64,000 nucleotides of DNA from Pyropia haitanensis (GCA_008729055.1 SDUX01000002.1:5607874-5671873); one strand, 5' to 3'. Positions 1 through 11,833 are shown, counted from the first letter of the stretch. Made by a program: numbers and translations. The notes: generated from the sequence alone by a model not told the origin.

Positions 1-102
1 GGCCACACAGTCAGTCTGGTTTATTCTTCGTCCCCCCCCCCCCCCCCCCCCACCCCTCCCCGCCGCCCCACTCCCTCAATCCTCTCCCTCTGCCCTCTCC
101 CC

Positions 103-840
103 TCACTCGACGGTAAGGACGGAAGGTCCGACGGCCCAGCGCACCTCCGAGGTGAGGCCGCGGCGGCCGCCACACGACCCAAACACGTTGGCCGTCACGC
201 GCGTGCCATTGTCCGCCGCCGTCACGGCCGGGAGGGTGTGCGACACGGTGGCGCCCGTCTTGAGCCCCGACGCCAGCGGCACGCCATTCACAAACACGCG
301 CCAGATGAGCAGCGGCCGCGGGTCGGTGGTGGTGGCGGCCCACGTGTAGGTCACGTCGTCGCCCACGGCGGCGGTGACGGCCAGCGGCGGCTGCTCGACA
401 ATCACCGGCCGCGGCTCGACCACGTTGTCCTGCGCGTACGCGTCCGAGACGGCCACGCCGCCGGTGCGGGTGTCGGTGACGACGACGCGGTAGAGGCGGA
501 AGAAGCCAAACGACGGGCACTCGACGGTCGGGAAAAAGTTGATGGCCGTCGCGTTGGCGACCGGCCGCCACGCGGCGGGCGCGTCGGCGGGGGCGGAGCT
601 GGACCGCACCTCCCACTGGAACGCGAGGTCCGCGTAGGTCGAGCCCGCCGCCGCGACCGCGCGGACGGATAGGAAGTCGTAGCCGCCGACGGGGACGGGG
701 ACGGGGGGGGTGTTCCACCCGGGCTGGCGGGTGATGGTGGGCGCGGTGGCGGCGGCGGCGGCGGCCGTGGCAACCGCCGCCACGGCGGCGACGGCGGCGG
801 CGTACAGCAGCCGGCGGACTGGGGAGGTGGGGGCGGCCAT
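103..840 (-). CDS. Secreted Ig-like domain protein
   Basis: A 245-residue protein read from the first ATG after a TATA box. Residues 1 to about 30 form a signal peptide (Arg-Arg, then a long Ala/Val hydrophobic core). The rest is beta-rich and looks like two Ig-like modules. The second begins near VIVEQPPLAV, continues with GDDVTYTW and ends with a TAADNGTRVTANVF strand typical of Ig-like repeats of the P-x-I-x-x-Q-P type. Only two cysteines lie in the mature part, so a classical Ig disulfide in each module is not supported. It is probably extracellular or cell-surface. The longer open frame upstream to 1338 has no support beyond openness, so the start at 840 is preferred because the signal peptide begins there. 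No ligand or partner can be inferred. Confidence 0.6.
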   Translation of the reverse strand: MAAPTSPVRRLLYAAAVAAVAAVATAAAAAATAPTITRQPGWNTPPVPVPVGGYDFLSVRAVAAAGSTYADLAFQWEVRSSSAPADAPAAWRPVANATAINFFPTVECPSFGFFRLYRVVVTDTRTGGVAVSDAYAQDNVVEPRPVIVEQPPLAVTAAVGDDVTYTWAATTTDPRPLLIWRVFVNGVPLASGLKTGATVSHTLPAVTAADNGTRVTANVFGSCGGRRGLTSEVRWAVGPSVLTVE

Positions 841-1005
841 GGGGGGCGACGGAAGGTGGGGGAGGCCGGTAGTGGAGGAGGGGACGACGGCGCACGCCAG
901 TGGGCCTCGCACGCAAGTCGAGCGGGGGGGTGGAGGACCCGTTCGTACGCAGGGGGTGGGGCGGTGGTGGAACTCACGTGCCTCAGCTGATGGCTTCGAG
1001 GGGGT

Positions 1006-1012
1006 CTTATAG
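1006..1012 (-). promoter_or_regulatory. TATA box of the Ig-like gene
   Basis: On the minus strand the bases read GGCTATAAGACC, a good TATA match about 165 bp upstream of the ATG at 840. A second gene in the window (16384) has the same kind of box, which supports TATA use in this genome. The start site would be expected near 980, leaving a 5' leader of roughly 140 nt. Confidence 0.45.
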
Positions 1013-2651
1013 CCGCGCGCCCGCAGTCCCGTACACAGGGAGCGGTCGCAACCAAAGTCGTGGCAAACGTTGTGGAGCGGGGCCGCACAAAGAACGTGGC
1101 CCATTGGGTGTGTGCCCGCGCGTGGACGCACGGGGTGAAGCGTCACGTGCTGGGCTTGCACGGCAAACCTTGCATGCAAAGGCGAGCTGCGGCCCACAGT
1201 CCTTGCAAGCCTCGAGACTGCCCCTCTCGTGGCCATCGTCGGTCGTCTCGTCCTAGGCCCCTCTGGGCGTGGACAATACGGAGGGTAGGCTGAGGTCGGG
1301 GATTGACGGTCCGCGTCGACGGGGGGAGCACGAGCCACGAGCGTCTTCCCCTACGTCCTGTTCCAGCTCCTGCCGCCGGGAGGCGTCGCGTCTGCCGGGG
1401 CGGCGGCATCGCCGCCAGCCACTACTTCCCACTGGCCTGGCGGGCCTGCTGCCATCCGCAGTGCCGCTTGCGGCGGTTTGGTGCCAGCTTGGCTGCGGCA
1501 GTCGCCACAGCAGCACCGGCTGCCGCGACGGCGCCAACCATGGACACCTTTACCGCCACCGCCGCCACGGCTGCCGCCGCCGCCGCTGCCACCAGCGGCG
1601 GCGGTACAAGGGAGGGACTCGGCCGTTGTGGCAAGGGTTGGCGTGGGTGGGCCTTGCCGGTATCGCCGCGGCCTCGCGAGCGCCAGACGAGAGCGCGGGT
1701 GGGGAACTCGCCGCGCGTCAACAGCAGCGATGTACACTGCGCACGCGGCGGCAACGGCGGCGGCGGCGGTTGTCGTGAAGAAGAGCCCGACCGCCGCCAC
1801 GTTGTCGGTATCAATCGCACGTTGGGGCGCGTCGCGTCGGGAGTGCCGCCATCCTTCCAGCACGGGCGCGGACGCGCACGTCGGCGTAGGAGGTGGTCTC
1901 CCCTTTGACGGTGACACTCCGACTCGTTGACGTGGCGGACAGAAACGGCGGCCGCCGCACCGCGGGCCCGGTGGTAGTGGCAGCATTGGCGGTGACAGCG
2001 GCGACCACACCGGGGCGGCGGGGTCTGGCGGTGGGGGCGGCAGCAGTGGCGGCGGCCGCCGCGGCGGCGGGCGCTCCCGCCGCCCCGCCTGCCCGAGACG
2101 CCCCTCGCCGACGTTGGGGTCGTGGGTGGGGCTCCCCCCGCTCGGTACCGCGGCGGCTGCTGCCGCCGCCGTCACCGCCATCGCCACCGCCATCGCTACC
2201 GCCGCGGCCGCCGTGACCGCGCTGCGGCCGCGCCGCCCGTCACGCGGGTGGAAAGGGCGGGGGGACACGCGGGCGCCGTGCCCCTCATGGACGTGGGCGG
2301 TCCACCCTCGTGCCTGCCTTCTCCCTCTCCTCCCGTCCCGCACAGTCTACCAGCGGTTCAGCAGCTGGCCGCTTGGCGGATGTACCGAGAAGGCGGTGGG
2401 CAGGCAACTTGCTTCTTCAAAAGGACCCCAGACACTGTATCGTACACCGCGCTCGGGCGTGAGCGAGCGCGGGAGCGCCTCAACCCTTGTAGCACTCTGG
2501 GAGGGTCCATACTCACCGCGCGTCACAAACAGACCGAACCGCGGCGACCGACCGTGCGACCCAAAAAAAGGACGGCTGGCGCAGCCAACGACTGGCTGTC
2601 CCCCCCCCCCCTCCTCCCCAGCCTCTCCCGCACCCCCCCCCCCCTACTCCG
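1013..2651. other. GC-rich stretch without a supported gene
   Basis: Both strands are open for hundreds of bases, but the translations are Ala/Arg/Pro/Gly composition shadows. The minus strand between about 1700 and 2010 contains one hydrophobic Ala-rich stretch and a short Ser/Thr/Val segment that could be a diverged exon. No start, splice sites or domain support it. A small AT-richer patch with TCTTCAAAAGG lies near 2410. The 3' end of the helicase gene begins at 2652. Confidence 0.4.
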
Positions 2652-3658
2652 TCACCGCCCCCCCACCACGCCCCCCTCCCCTAGCAGCGCGGGCAGCTCC
2701 GCGACCGGCACGACGCGCCCCGCGGCGGCGACCCACGCGAGCCACCCCCCCCACAGCGGACACCGCCGCAGCGTGGCGGCGTCGCCCACCACCACCACCC
2801 CCCGCCGCGCGCGCGTCAGCGCCACGTTGGCCCGCCGCGCGTCGGCGAGGAACCCGACGCGGCCGCCGCCATTGGACCGCACCGCCGAGAAGAGGATGAC
2901 CTCCGCCTCGCGGCCTTGGAAGCCGTCGACGGTCGCGACGGTCGCGGCGGCGGTGGCGGCCGCCCCGCGGAGGGACCGCGACAGCGCCCGTGCCTGCGCG
3001 GCGTAGGGGGTGAGGACGCCAATGTGGGCGGCCGTGAGGGGGGGGACCGCCGCGGTGGACGCCGCCGCGCCGGGGGGGGGGGGGGGGGGGGGCGCACCAG
3101 GTAGGCCGCCAGCGCGGTGACCGCCGCGACTTCGGCGTCGTTGCGGTAGGACGAGGCGGCCATGTCCATGCCGCCGGCCGCCGGCGCGGCCGCGGCCGCA
3201 CCCGCAGCGGTCTCGGCCGCGGCGGCGGCGGCCTCGGCGGCGGCCTCGGCGGCGCCCGGGCGGCGGTCCCGCCCCCCCCCCCTCCCCCCCGGCGCTCCCC
3301 CCCCCCCTTCCCCCCTGGGACATCCACAAACGTGACGGGCACCCCCCCCCCCCAGACCCCCCCCCCCGGCGCCGTCCACGCGGCCGGCAGTGCCCGCTCG
3401 GCGGCCGTCACCCCATCGACGAGCGCGTCGGCGGCGTAAAACGTGGCCGCCGGCCACGCCGCGATGCCCGGGTGCATCCGGTACTGCACGCGGAGGGGCA
3501 CCGCGGCGACGCCCGCGCCGCGCAGCCGCCGGTACAGGCTGACGCCGTGGCCACCCGCCGCCGCGGCGGCCGACACCACCGTCGGCGGCAGCTGGCGGTC
3601 GTCACCGACGAGGACGAGCCGCGGCGGGCAGGCGTGCCGCCCGCCGCCCGCGCCGCCC

Positions 3659-3692
<34 letters not shown>

Positions 3693-4222
3693 CGGCCGAC
3701 AGCACATCCCGGCCGGGGAGGAAGAGCGGGATGAGCGCGTCCGCCTCGGACGCCTGCGTCGCCTCGTCGAGCACGACCGCCCCAAACGGCGTCGCCGCGA
3801 GCGCCTCGTGGCCCGCGCCGACGCACGTCGTGACGACCACCGCCGCCGCACGGAGGACGGCGGCCGTCGCCGCCGCGCGGGCGGCCGACGCGGCGGCCGC
3901 TTCGGCACGGGCGGCGGCCGCGGCGAGCGCCGCCGCCCCCGCGGGCGTCCGCACCATGGGCACCCCCGCGCCCACCCCCGCCAGCACCGACCGGGACCGC
4001 CCGCCGCGGTCGTCGTTGCTGTCCGCGTCGCGGCGACCGCCGAGGCGGGCCTGCAGCGCCGCGACGCGCGCGTCGAGGGTGGCGGGCCACAGGTCCTCGG
4101 CGACCGCCGCGGCGGTGCCAAGCCGGACCACCTTGCCGGCTGGCACGCCCGCGCGGAGCACCGCCCGCGCTAGGTGGTCGGCGGCGGCGTGGCTCGCCGC
4201 CGCCGCGAGCACCCGCACGCCC

Positions 4223-4253
<31 letters not shown>

Positions 4254-4471
4254 CGCCGTCGACGAGCCGCCGCACCGCCGCGGCGGCGGTGGCGGTCTTG
4301 CCCGTCCCGGGCGGGCCCGCAATGAGCGTCAGCGTGCGGCTGGTGGCGGCGGCGACGGCGGCCGCCTGGGGGGCGTTGAGCGCCGGGGGGGAGCGGCCAG
4401 ACGCGCCCGCCGGCCCCGGCCCGCCCGCGGGCTGTGCCACCGTCGCCGCCGTGGCGGGCGGCGGCGTACCG

Positions 4472-4512
<41 letters not shown>

Positions 4513-5580
4513 CACCCCCGCCGGTGGCGCCCGTGCGGCCGCGTCGAGCGCGGCGGCCGCCCGCGCGGGCACCGGCCACACCACCGGCGCCCGCTGCGCG
4601 TACGTGTCGCCGTCGGCGGCGATCGCCGCGCGCACCGTGGCGGCGGAAAAGGAGCGGACGAGGAGCCGCGCCAGCGGCGCACCCCCACCGCCGCCGCCGG
4701 GCGCGTGCCCCCCCGTCGCGTCGGCCACCGCCGCGGCCGCCGCGGCGGCGACCGCGTCGGCGGCACGCAGGTAGCCGACCGCGTTGACGCGCTTGGTCAG
4801 CCGCCAGCGGCCCGCCGCGCCCGCCGTGGTGAGCGCCTTGGCACCCGCAGAGCCCCGCGGCAGCACCACCTCCACCGCCGACGGGCGGACAACGTAGACC
4901 GTCGCGGCGTAGCCGCCGTCGGCATCCTCCGCGTCGGCCGGCCCAGACGCGGCCGCCGCGAGTGCCGCCAAGGACGACCCGCCACGGCCGCCACCGCCGC
5001 CACCACCACCGCCGCCACCGCCGCCACCGCCGCCGCTGCCGCCGTTGCTGCGGCGGCCACCGCCACGGCCGGGGCGGCGGCGCACCAACACCTCCGCGCC
5101 ACGCGCCCAGCCGCCGCCGCCGGCCGACTCGCGCAGCAGCGACACAACGTCCCCCTTGGAAAACAGCAGCCCCAGCTCCGCCGTCGCGGCCGCCGCGGCG
5201 GCGGCGGCACCACCAGCGGCGGCACCCCCCCCCCGGCACCCCTCTTGGCAGCAGCCCCCCTCCCCCCCCCCCCCCCCCGGCGGCGGCGGCGGCGGCGGCG
5301 CGGGGCGGCTGGCCGACGCGGCCCCCCCCCCCCCCCCCGGCCGGGGGCACCGCCAGCGCCACCACCAGATCCCCAAACAGCGGCGGCCGCGGGTGGGCGA
5401 CGAGCCCCCCCACCCCCCCCCCCCCCCCCCCGCCCACCACCACCCCCGGCGCCTCCCCTCCCCCCCCCCGCCCCCACGGCGGCGGCGGCCCGCCGCGGCG
5501 GCCGCCACCGCCGCCGCCTGCGCGTCGAGCTCCGCGTCGAGGAGGCGCGTAAAGTGGGTGGCGTACGCGGCGGCGGCGGT
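2652..5580 (-). CDS. UPF1-like SF1 helicase, IGHMBP2/SMUBP2 type, frame broken at homopolymers
   Basis: A superfamily 1 RNA/DNA helicase. Motifs in order on the minus strand: an N-terminal helix YATHFTRLLDAELDAQ (about 5520-5575), the barrel segment GLVAHPRPPLFGDLVV and FSKGDVVSLLRES, then Walker A GPPGTGKT (about 4294-4317). After these come DEATQ (about 3753-3767), GDDRQLPPT, VQYRMHP, GVLTPYAAQ, VDGFQGREAEVILFSAVRSN and FLADARRANVALTRARR. This order and spacing match IGHMBP2 more closely than UPF1 or SEN1. The frame changes at poly-C/G runs near 5405-5470, 5225-5340, 3270-3310 and 3072-3092 (21 bases); each piece is conserved but no single frame holds them all. The stop is TGA at 2652. No in-frame ATG lies next to the first conserved helix, so the 5' end is unresolved. 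The extra proline-rich open frame up to 7119 is not accepted as protein. Confidence 0.8.
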
Positions 5581-5584
5581 CGCC

Positions 5585-5665
5585 GCCGCTGCACGGGGGG
5601 AGGTGCGGGAGGGGGGGCCGCCGCCGCTGCACGGGGGGAGGTGCGGGAGGGGGGGGCCGCCGCCG
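5585..5665. repeat. Two-copy tandem repeat of about 44 bp
   Basis: A unit of the form GCTGCACGGGGGGAGGTGC followed by a poly-G run and GCCGCC occurs twice in a row, at about 5588 and 5630, differing mainly in poly-G length. It lies just 5' of the first conserved helicase segment. Confidence 0.6.
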
Positions 5666-5951
5666 CTGGGGGGGGGGGGCGGGGGGGGGTGGGGGGGGGG
5701 TTGCTCCCCACGCTGGGGGGGGGGGGGGTGGGGGGGGAGGGGGGGGGGGGGGGTTGCCGGTCGACGCCCACCCGACGCGTGCGGTGGGGGGGGGGGGTAC
5801 CGCCGCCGCGGCGGCGGTGGCGGTGGCGGCCGCGGCCGCCGTGGGGGGGAAGGTGGGGGGGGGGGGGGCCGGGGGGGGGGGGGGGGAGGAAGGCCGCCGG
5901 CGGCGGCGGTGTCATGGCGCGCGCGTGGCGGTGGCGGCGGCGGTGGGGGGG

Positions 5952-6104
5952 GGCGTGTGGCGGTGGGGGAGGGCGTGTGGCGGTGGGGGGAGGGCGTGTG
6001 GCGGTGGGGAGGGGGCGTGTGGCGGTGGGGAGGGGGCGTGCGGCGGTGGGGGGGGGGCGTGTGGCGGTGGGGAGGGCGCGTGCGGCGGTGGGGGGGAGGC
6101 GCCG
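5952..6104. repeat. GC-rich minisatellite, about 7 units of 20-24 bp
   Basis: Units begin GCGTGTGGCGGTGGGG or GCGTGCGGCGGTGGGG and end in a variable G/A run. Seven are visible. The G-rich strand has repeated GGGG blocks and could form G-quadruplexes. Confidence 0.75.
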
Positions 6105-6940
6105 GCGGTCGGGTGTGCGACGGCGGCGGTCGGGGCCAGCGGGTGGGTCGCCGGGCAGACGCGGCGGCGGGGGAACGGGGTGGCGCGCTGGAGGGGGGGC
6201 GGGGGGGGGGGGGAGGGGGTGTGGTGCACCAGACTGACGCCGCCGCCGCCGCCGCCCGCCGCCGCCCGCCGACCGCCGCCGCCGGCACCGCCGCGCGCGG
6301 CGCCGCGGCGGCGGATCCGCCCGCGGCCGCCGCGGCGCCGACGCGGCGCGCGCGCCGCGGCCGCCGCGCGCGCGCCCCGGTCGGCGCGGCGCGCGGCCGC
6401 GGCGGCGCGGGGCGGCGGCGGTCGGGCGGCGGTCCCCCCCGACCCGCCGCCACCCCACCGCGACCGCCGGCCCGCCGCGGCGGGGCTGATGGCGGCCCGC
6501 GGGAGGGGGTGGCTCCCGCCCCGCCGGCCGTCCTGTCGTGGCCGCCACCACCACCACCACCACCACCGCCATCACCACCACAGTGGCGGGTGGTGTCCCG
6601 CCGCCGCCGCGGGACGGCGGCTGTGTGGCGGCGCGCCCGGCGTGGGCGCGCCACCGCCCGACGCCGCCGCCGCCGCCCGCCGCCGGTGGTTGGTGTCGCC
6701 GCCGCCGCCGCCGCGGCCGCCGCCGCCGCCCGCGTCGGGCGGTCGCGCCGCCGACGGCGGCCGCCCGCTTCCTCGGCCGTCGTCCGCCCCCGTCGGCGGC
6801 CGTCGTCGGCGTCGCGCTGCTGCTGCCGCCGTCGCCGCTGGGGGGTCACCCCGCACGGGGTGGCCCGCGTCGGGTGCGGCGGCGGCGGCGGTGCGCCCGC
6901 GCCGCCGCCGCGGGCGGGTCGCGCGGCGACCGCCCGCGGC

Positions 6941-6943
<3 letters not shown>

Positions 6944-7013
<70 letters not shown>
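6944..7013. repeat. GGC trinucleotide repeat, about 23 units
   Basis: An uninterrupted run of GGC on the plus strand, about 70 bp, in the presumed 5' region of the minus-strand helicase gene. Shorter GCC/CCG runs elsewhere encode Gly or Ala inside genes; this one is outside any supported coding segment. Confidence 0.8.
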
Positions 7014-7952
7014 TCCCGCTCGGGGCGTCGGGTGTCGTCCACCGGGCTCTGCCGACACTGAGTGGTGGTGCCGACCGGCTCGGGCGGCCGTCACGGGTGG
7101 CGCACGCGTGGACGACCACCCCGCGTGGGGCGCCCTCCCCGTGGGGGACCCGTCGGATGCCCGTCGCCGCCGCCTGTCTGGGGATGGACGCGGCGGCCGC
7201 CCGCGCGGGCGGCCGCCGCTACCGGCTCGGCGGGGGCCGCCGCGAGCCCCCCGCGTCGACGACGAGCGGTTTTTTTTGTTCCACGCGAGCGACGGCCGCG
7301 CCGGCCGCGGGTGTGGTCCGCGTCCGACGGTGGGGCGCGGACGCCGCGCGGGGGCGGCTGGTGGGGGGCGCGCGTCGGCGACCCGCGGCGGCCGCCGCGC
7401 GTGCGTCGACGGGGACCGACGCGGGCGTGGCGGGGGACGGGCCGCCGCGACCGCGAGCGGTGGGCCGGCGGTGCAGCGCGACGGGCGTCCCGGTCGTGGA
7501 GGGCGACGTGCGGGCGGCGCGGCGGTGGGGTGACGGCGAGTGTGCCGGCGACGACGAGTCTGGGGGAGGGGCGGCTGCCGGGGGCGGCTGCCGCGTGGGT
7601 GCGGCGTTGCACCCCTGCAGCAGACAGGACGAGTACAAGGCGGAGAGGTGCACGCCGTTGGCGGCGGGTATGGTAGTGCGTCAAGCCAGGCGCAGCGGGG
7701 GAAGGACCCCCACAGCCAGCATCCACCGCCGCCCGCTGCCGTCCGCCCGCAGCAATCCCACATTCCTTCCCGTGAGAGGGCGCCATGGACGTCCTGTCCG
7801 CAACGCCGGGGCTGGTGCTGCTTCCGCACCGCCCCCATCGTCGCCCGACCCTGGGGGCGGCACGAGCGGAACGTGGAGGAGGGGGGTGGCGGGGGGGTGC
7901 GTGCGCAAGGTCACCCACCGCCGCGGCGCGACCAGACGGCCGGCGAGCCCCT

Positions 7953-8059
7953 TTACGCCCCCGCTGCCGCCGCCGCCACCACCGCCGGCGGCAGCGGCGG
8001 CAGCGGCCGCAGCGGCGGTGGCAGGTAGGCGGCCATGGCACGGGCGACCATGGCCGCGC

Positions 8060-8090
<31 letters not shown>

Positions 8091-8507
8091 GTCGGCAGCC
8101 GCGTCCCCCCCGCCGCCGGCGGCGGCAGGTCCGTCACGCACCCGTACGCCACGACGGGCGCGTAGCGGCGGATGAGGGCGCGGCGGGTGGCCATCCCCCC
8201 CGCCAGCAGCACCGCCGCAACGGCAACGCCGGGCCAAAAGCCCCGCGCCGAGTAGAGGCCGACCGCGAGCGCGTGGCGGATGCCGAGGGACCAGCCCAGC
8301 GCGTCGAGGCCGCGCAGGTACAGCACCGAGTGCGCGCCGCGGTCGGCGGGCGGCGGCGTCGGCGCGGGCTCCGCTGTGTGGATGGCCGCCATCTCGCTGT
8401 CGCCCTTGCCAACGGCGCTGCGGACGAGGCCGCCGCCGGCGCCGGCGACGCCCGCGTCCCCCCCACCACCCCCCGCCGGCGCCCCCCCCCCCCCCCCCCC
8501 ACCCCAT

Positions 8508-8555
<48 letters not shown>

Positions 8556-10561
8556 GTCGGCGACGGCGCGCGCGTAGAGCAGCTCATACCGCCACACGTT
8601 CCACGACACAAAGTGGTACGCCGCCGCGGCGGCGGCAATCAGCGGCGCGACGGTGGCGAGCGCCAGCGCCAGCAGCGACACGCCCACCCCCTTGTACGGC
8701 TGGTACAGCCGCGGCGCCGCGGCCGACGCGGCCGTTGCCGCGGCCGCCGCCGCCTCGGCCGCCGCCGCGGACGCTGCGGCGGCCCGGCCGCTCGGCCGCG
8801 GCGCGCCGGCGGCGCCACGCAGCGTCCGCGAGAGGCCCTTGCACCAGCGGCGGCTCGCGCGCCACGCGCGGGTGAGGAGCGCCACCCACGCCACCCGCGG
8901 CAGGTCGAGGAGCACCAGCGGCAGCGCCCACAGGGTGCGCGTCACCACATAGTTTACATACCACAGGCCCTGCTCGGCCGCCGCCGCGGCGGCCGCCGCG
9001 ACCACCTCGAGTGGCGGCGTGCGGGTGAGCGCCGCGGCGGCGGCGGAGAGGAGCCCCCCCGACACGAGCCCCACACCGAGCGTCGTTGCCGCCTCAAACG
9101 CGACCGTCGCGGAGAGCGCGGCGGCGTCGAGGGCGTCGGCCGCCGGCAGCCGCCGCAGCCGCACCGCCGCGCGCACCGCGGCGGGGACGGCGGCGGTGAG
9201 GGCGGCGAGCGCCAGCGGCGCCACCACCGACTGCACCGCCGCCGCGGCGGGGTGGGCGGCGGCGGCCACGAGGGGCGGGTAGCCAATGAGGGCGGCGAGG
9301 GCGGGGAGGTTGGCGAGGCCGGCGATGGCCGCGACGGGGCCGGCCGAGGAGGTGGTGAGCGCAACGGCGGCGGCGGCGGCGAGGGCGGCCAGGGGGGGGG
9401 CCGCCGCGGGCGGGATGGCCACGTCCTCCCAGCGGAGGCCGCCGGGGGGGGGGGCGCCCCGGGTCGTCCACGACGCGCCGTCGGGGGAGGCGTTGACCTG
9501 CGCCGCCGCGCGCGCGGCGCGGACGGTGGGGAAGATGACAATGGCCGACGCGGAGGGCGAGGGGGGGGTCACCCGCCGCGCCGCGCCGCCGGCCGGCGCG
9601 GCCGCCGCCGCCGCGGGCGCCGCCGCCGCCGCCGCCGCCGCGGGCCTCCCCCCCAGCGGCAGCAGCGGCAGGCGCTCGGCGGCGGCGGCGGCGGCGGCGC
9701 CCGCGTGCGCCCGCGCGGAGCTGGCGGCGGCGGCGGCGCCGAGGACGGCCGACCGCGCGGCGGCGGCGGCCGCCTCAATATCCCCGTCCGAGCCACCCGG
9801 GCCGAGGCCGCCGCGGCCGTCGCCGCCGTCGCCGCCGCCGTCGTCGCTGTCGCTGCCGCCGCCGCCGCCGCCGCCGCCGCCGTCATTGTCGGCAGCGCCC
9901 CCGTCGGGCACCACGGGCGGCGGCGGCGGCGGCGGCGCCGCCACCCCCGCCGCCGCCCACACCATCTCCCCCCACACCTCCCGCTGCGCCGCCGCCACCG
10001 CCGCCGCCGCCGCCACCGCCGCCGCCGCCGTCGACCGCCGCTGCCGGGCCCCCCCCCCACCGTCCGCCGCGGCGGCCGCCCGCCGCGCCGCGCGCGCGGC
10101 ACGGCGGCGGCCAGCCGGCACGCCGCCCGCGGCGGCGGGCGCGAGCAGCACCCCCCCCACGGTCATGGCGCCCGCCCAGGCCGGACCGTCGGCGGGGGCG
10201 CGCCCCCCACCGGGGACCCCACCGGCGGCGGCGGCGCCCAGGTGCGCGGCGACCGCCGCGGCGTTGCGGGGCGCGACGCCCTCGACGAGCACCGCGTAGT
10301 TTTCCACCCGCCCCGCGTCGGCGAGCACCGCCCGGCGGCGGGCGAGCCACGCGCCGCCGCCGGCCGCGGCGGCGGCCGCGACGGTCGTGGCGACCGCCAC
10401 GTCCACCGCCAGCGCCGCCCACAGGTGCAGCGGGTACCCGCCGCCGCCATCCATGGGGCCGGCCGGGGGGAGCGTCGCCACGCCAACGCCGGCCGCCCAC
10501 GCGCTAAGTGCAGCGGCCAACGGCAGCAGCCCCCCCCCGGCAGCCGCCGCGCCCGCCGCGT

Positions 10562-10615
<54 letters not shown>

Positions 10616-11117
10616 CGCCACGGGCGGCGGCGTAGGCCGGCAGCAGCACCCCACACACGCCCGCCGCGAGCGCCGCCCACAGCCCCGCCTGGAGGCGGCA
10701 AAACCGGAGCGCGTCGTCGGCGGCGGCGCTGCCCGTCGGCGGGTCCGCCACCCACCAGCGGGCGGCGGCCCAGCCAAAGGGGCGCGCCGGCGCGCCGGCC
10801 GTGGGGGGGCGGTCTGCGCTGCCGCCGCCGCCGCCGCCGCCGCCGCCGCCCCCACCGACAGACCCGTACCCGCCGGCGACCGCCCCCCCACCGCCGTCGG
10901 CGGCGGCGGCGGCGGTCGCGGCGGCGTCGACGCCCGCCGCGGCGCCGCGCCGCGCCGCCACGTAGCCGCGGTAGTCATAGACGCACGCGAGCGCCGGCAC
11001 GGCGCGGAGGGCCTCAAACGCGGCCGCCGCGGCGGCGGCAAACGCGGCGCCGGCGGTGAGCGTCGCGCCCAGGGTGGCGCCGGATACGGCGCCGGCGCCG
11101 GCGCCGGGGGCGGTCAT
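7953..11117 (-). CDS. CSC1/OSCA/TMEM63-family cation channel, frame broken at two homopolymers
   Basis: A multipass membrane protein of the osmosensitive or mechanosensitive calcium-permeable CSC1/OSCA family. Reading from ATG 11117: a first hydrophobic helix, then FEALRAVPALACVYDYR and a DDALRFCRLQAGLW helix ending in the family's LLP. RRM-like strands follow (NYAVLVEGVAP and AIVIFPTVRAARAAAQ), then the APPPGGLRWEDVAIP link. The pore-domain helices include FEAATTLGVGLVSGG, EQGLWYVNYVV and YQPYKGVGVSLLALAL. The last helices (VLYLRGLDALGWSLGIRHAL, then LIRRYAPVVAYG) lie in another frame, reached across a 19-base C run at 8482-8500. The final tail returns to the first frame near the C7 at 8105-8111 and ends at TAA 7953. 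Large Ala/Gly inserts, some coded by (CCG)n, swell the protein. No intron is required. Confidence 0.75.
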
Positions 11118-11833
11118 CGTGGGGGGGGGGGATGGGTGGGTGGGCGGGTGGGTGGTGGTGGGGGGGGGGGGGGGGGGGGTGGTGGGGACGACGGCGGTGG
11201 TGGTGGTGGGCCGACTCGACTGCCGGGGGGGAAGGGGGGGGAAGGTAAGCAGGAGTGGCAAGGAGGCGGGGAGGAGGCGGCGGTGGATGGCGGGGCTGCG
11301 GGAGATGGCTGCAACCGTCGGGGATGCGGGGGGGGGGGAACGCGCTGACAGCGCCAGGCGGCGCGGCCCGACGGGCGGCGGCCTGCCGTTGTAGGCGTCG
11401 GCAGTACGTACGTCTTGGCCGTGGCGCTGTGGTCGGCCGCGGGTGCGATACTCGGCACACCGCCCGAACGGACCAGATCACGCACCGCCTCTTTGCACGC
11501 GGCAAGCGCGGGTAGCCACGTGGCTGAGGCTCAAGTACAAGTGAGGTGAGTCCTCTTCCACATAACAATATGGATTTACATACTGTGTTTTCTTTTGTAA
11601 GTTGACTGAGTACATGACGATTGGACAACTTCTTTCTCCATCATGCCACGGCCACACGTCGTTTTCCACGTCCCCCTGACCCGTCGCGAGGCCAAATGCT
11701 CACGCTGCCCCACCTCTCCCATCTCCAAGGAGCTTGCTTCCCAGCCTCGCCCCTCGTACTGCTGCTCTCCCCCATCTCCCCAGAGACCTTTTTTTTCTCG
11801 GATCGATCCGTCACCCGCGTCTCCGGTCCCACG
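11118..11833. other. Divergent promoter region between CSC1-like and ATP synthase g genes
   Basis: Poly-G and (GGGT)-like runs lie next to the CSC1 start. A patch around 11540-11640 is distinctly AT-richer and contains ATTGG, the inverse of CCAAT. This is the likely shared or adjacent promoter area. No TATA box is obvious and no gene is seen. Confidence 0.4.

Larger units (their letters stand above)
5581..7952. other. Very GC-rich gap between helicase and CSC1 gene
   Basis: This is the 5' side of the helicase and the 3' side of the CSC1-like gene. It holds poly-G runs, a 20-24 bp minisatellite (5952-6104) and a long GGC trinucleotide run (6944-7013). All long open frames here are Arg/Pro/Ala/Gly shadows on both strands. 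The helicase promoter must lie here but no TATA or initiator could be picked out. Nothing else is supported. Confidence 0.5.

Noticed and set aside
5581..7119. Open frame extending the helicase N-terminus by over 500 residues
   Set aside because: Pure Pro/Arg/His/Ala shadow of minisatellites and poly-G; opposite strand and other frames are equally open.
8280..11348. 1022-residue plus-strand ORF
   Set aside because: Antisense to the CSC1-like gene; Arg/Gly-rich with no motif.
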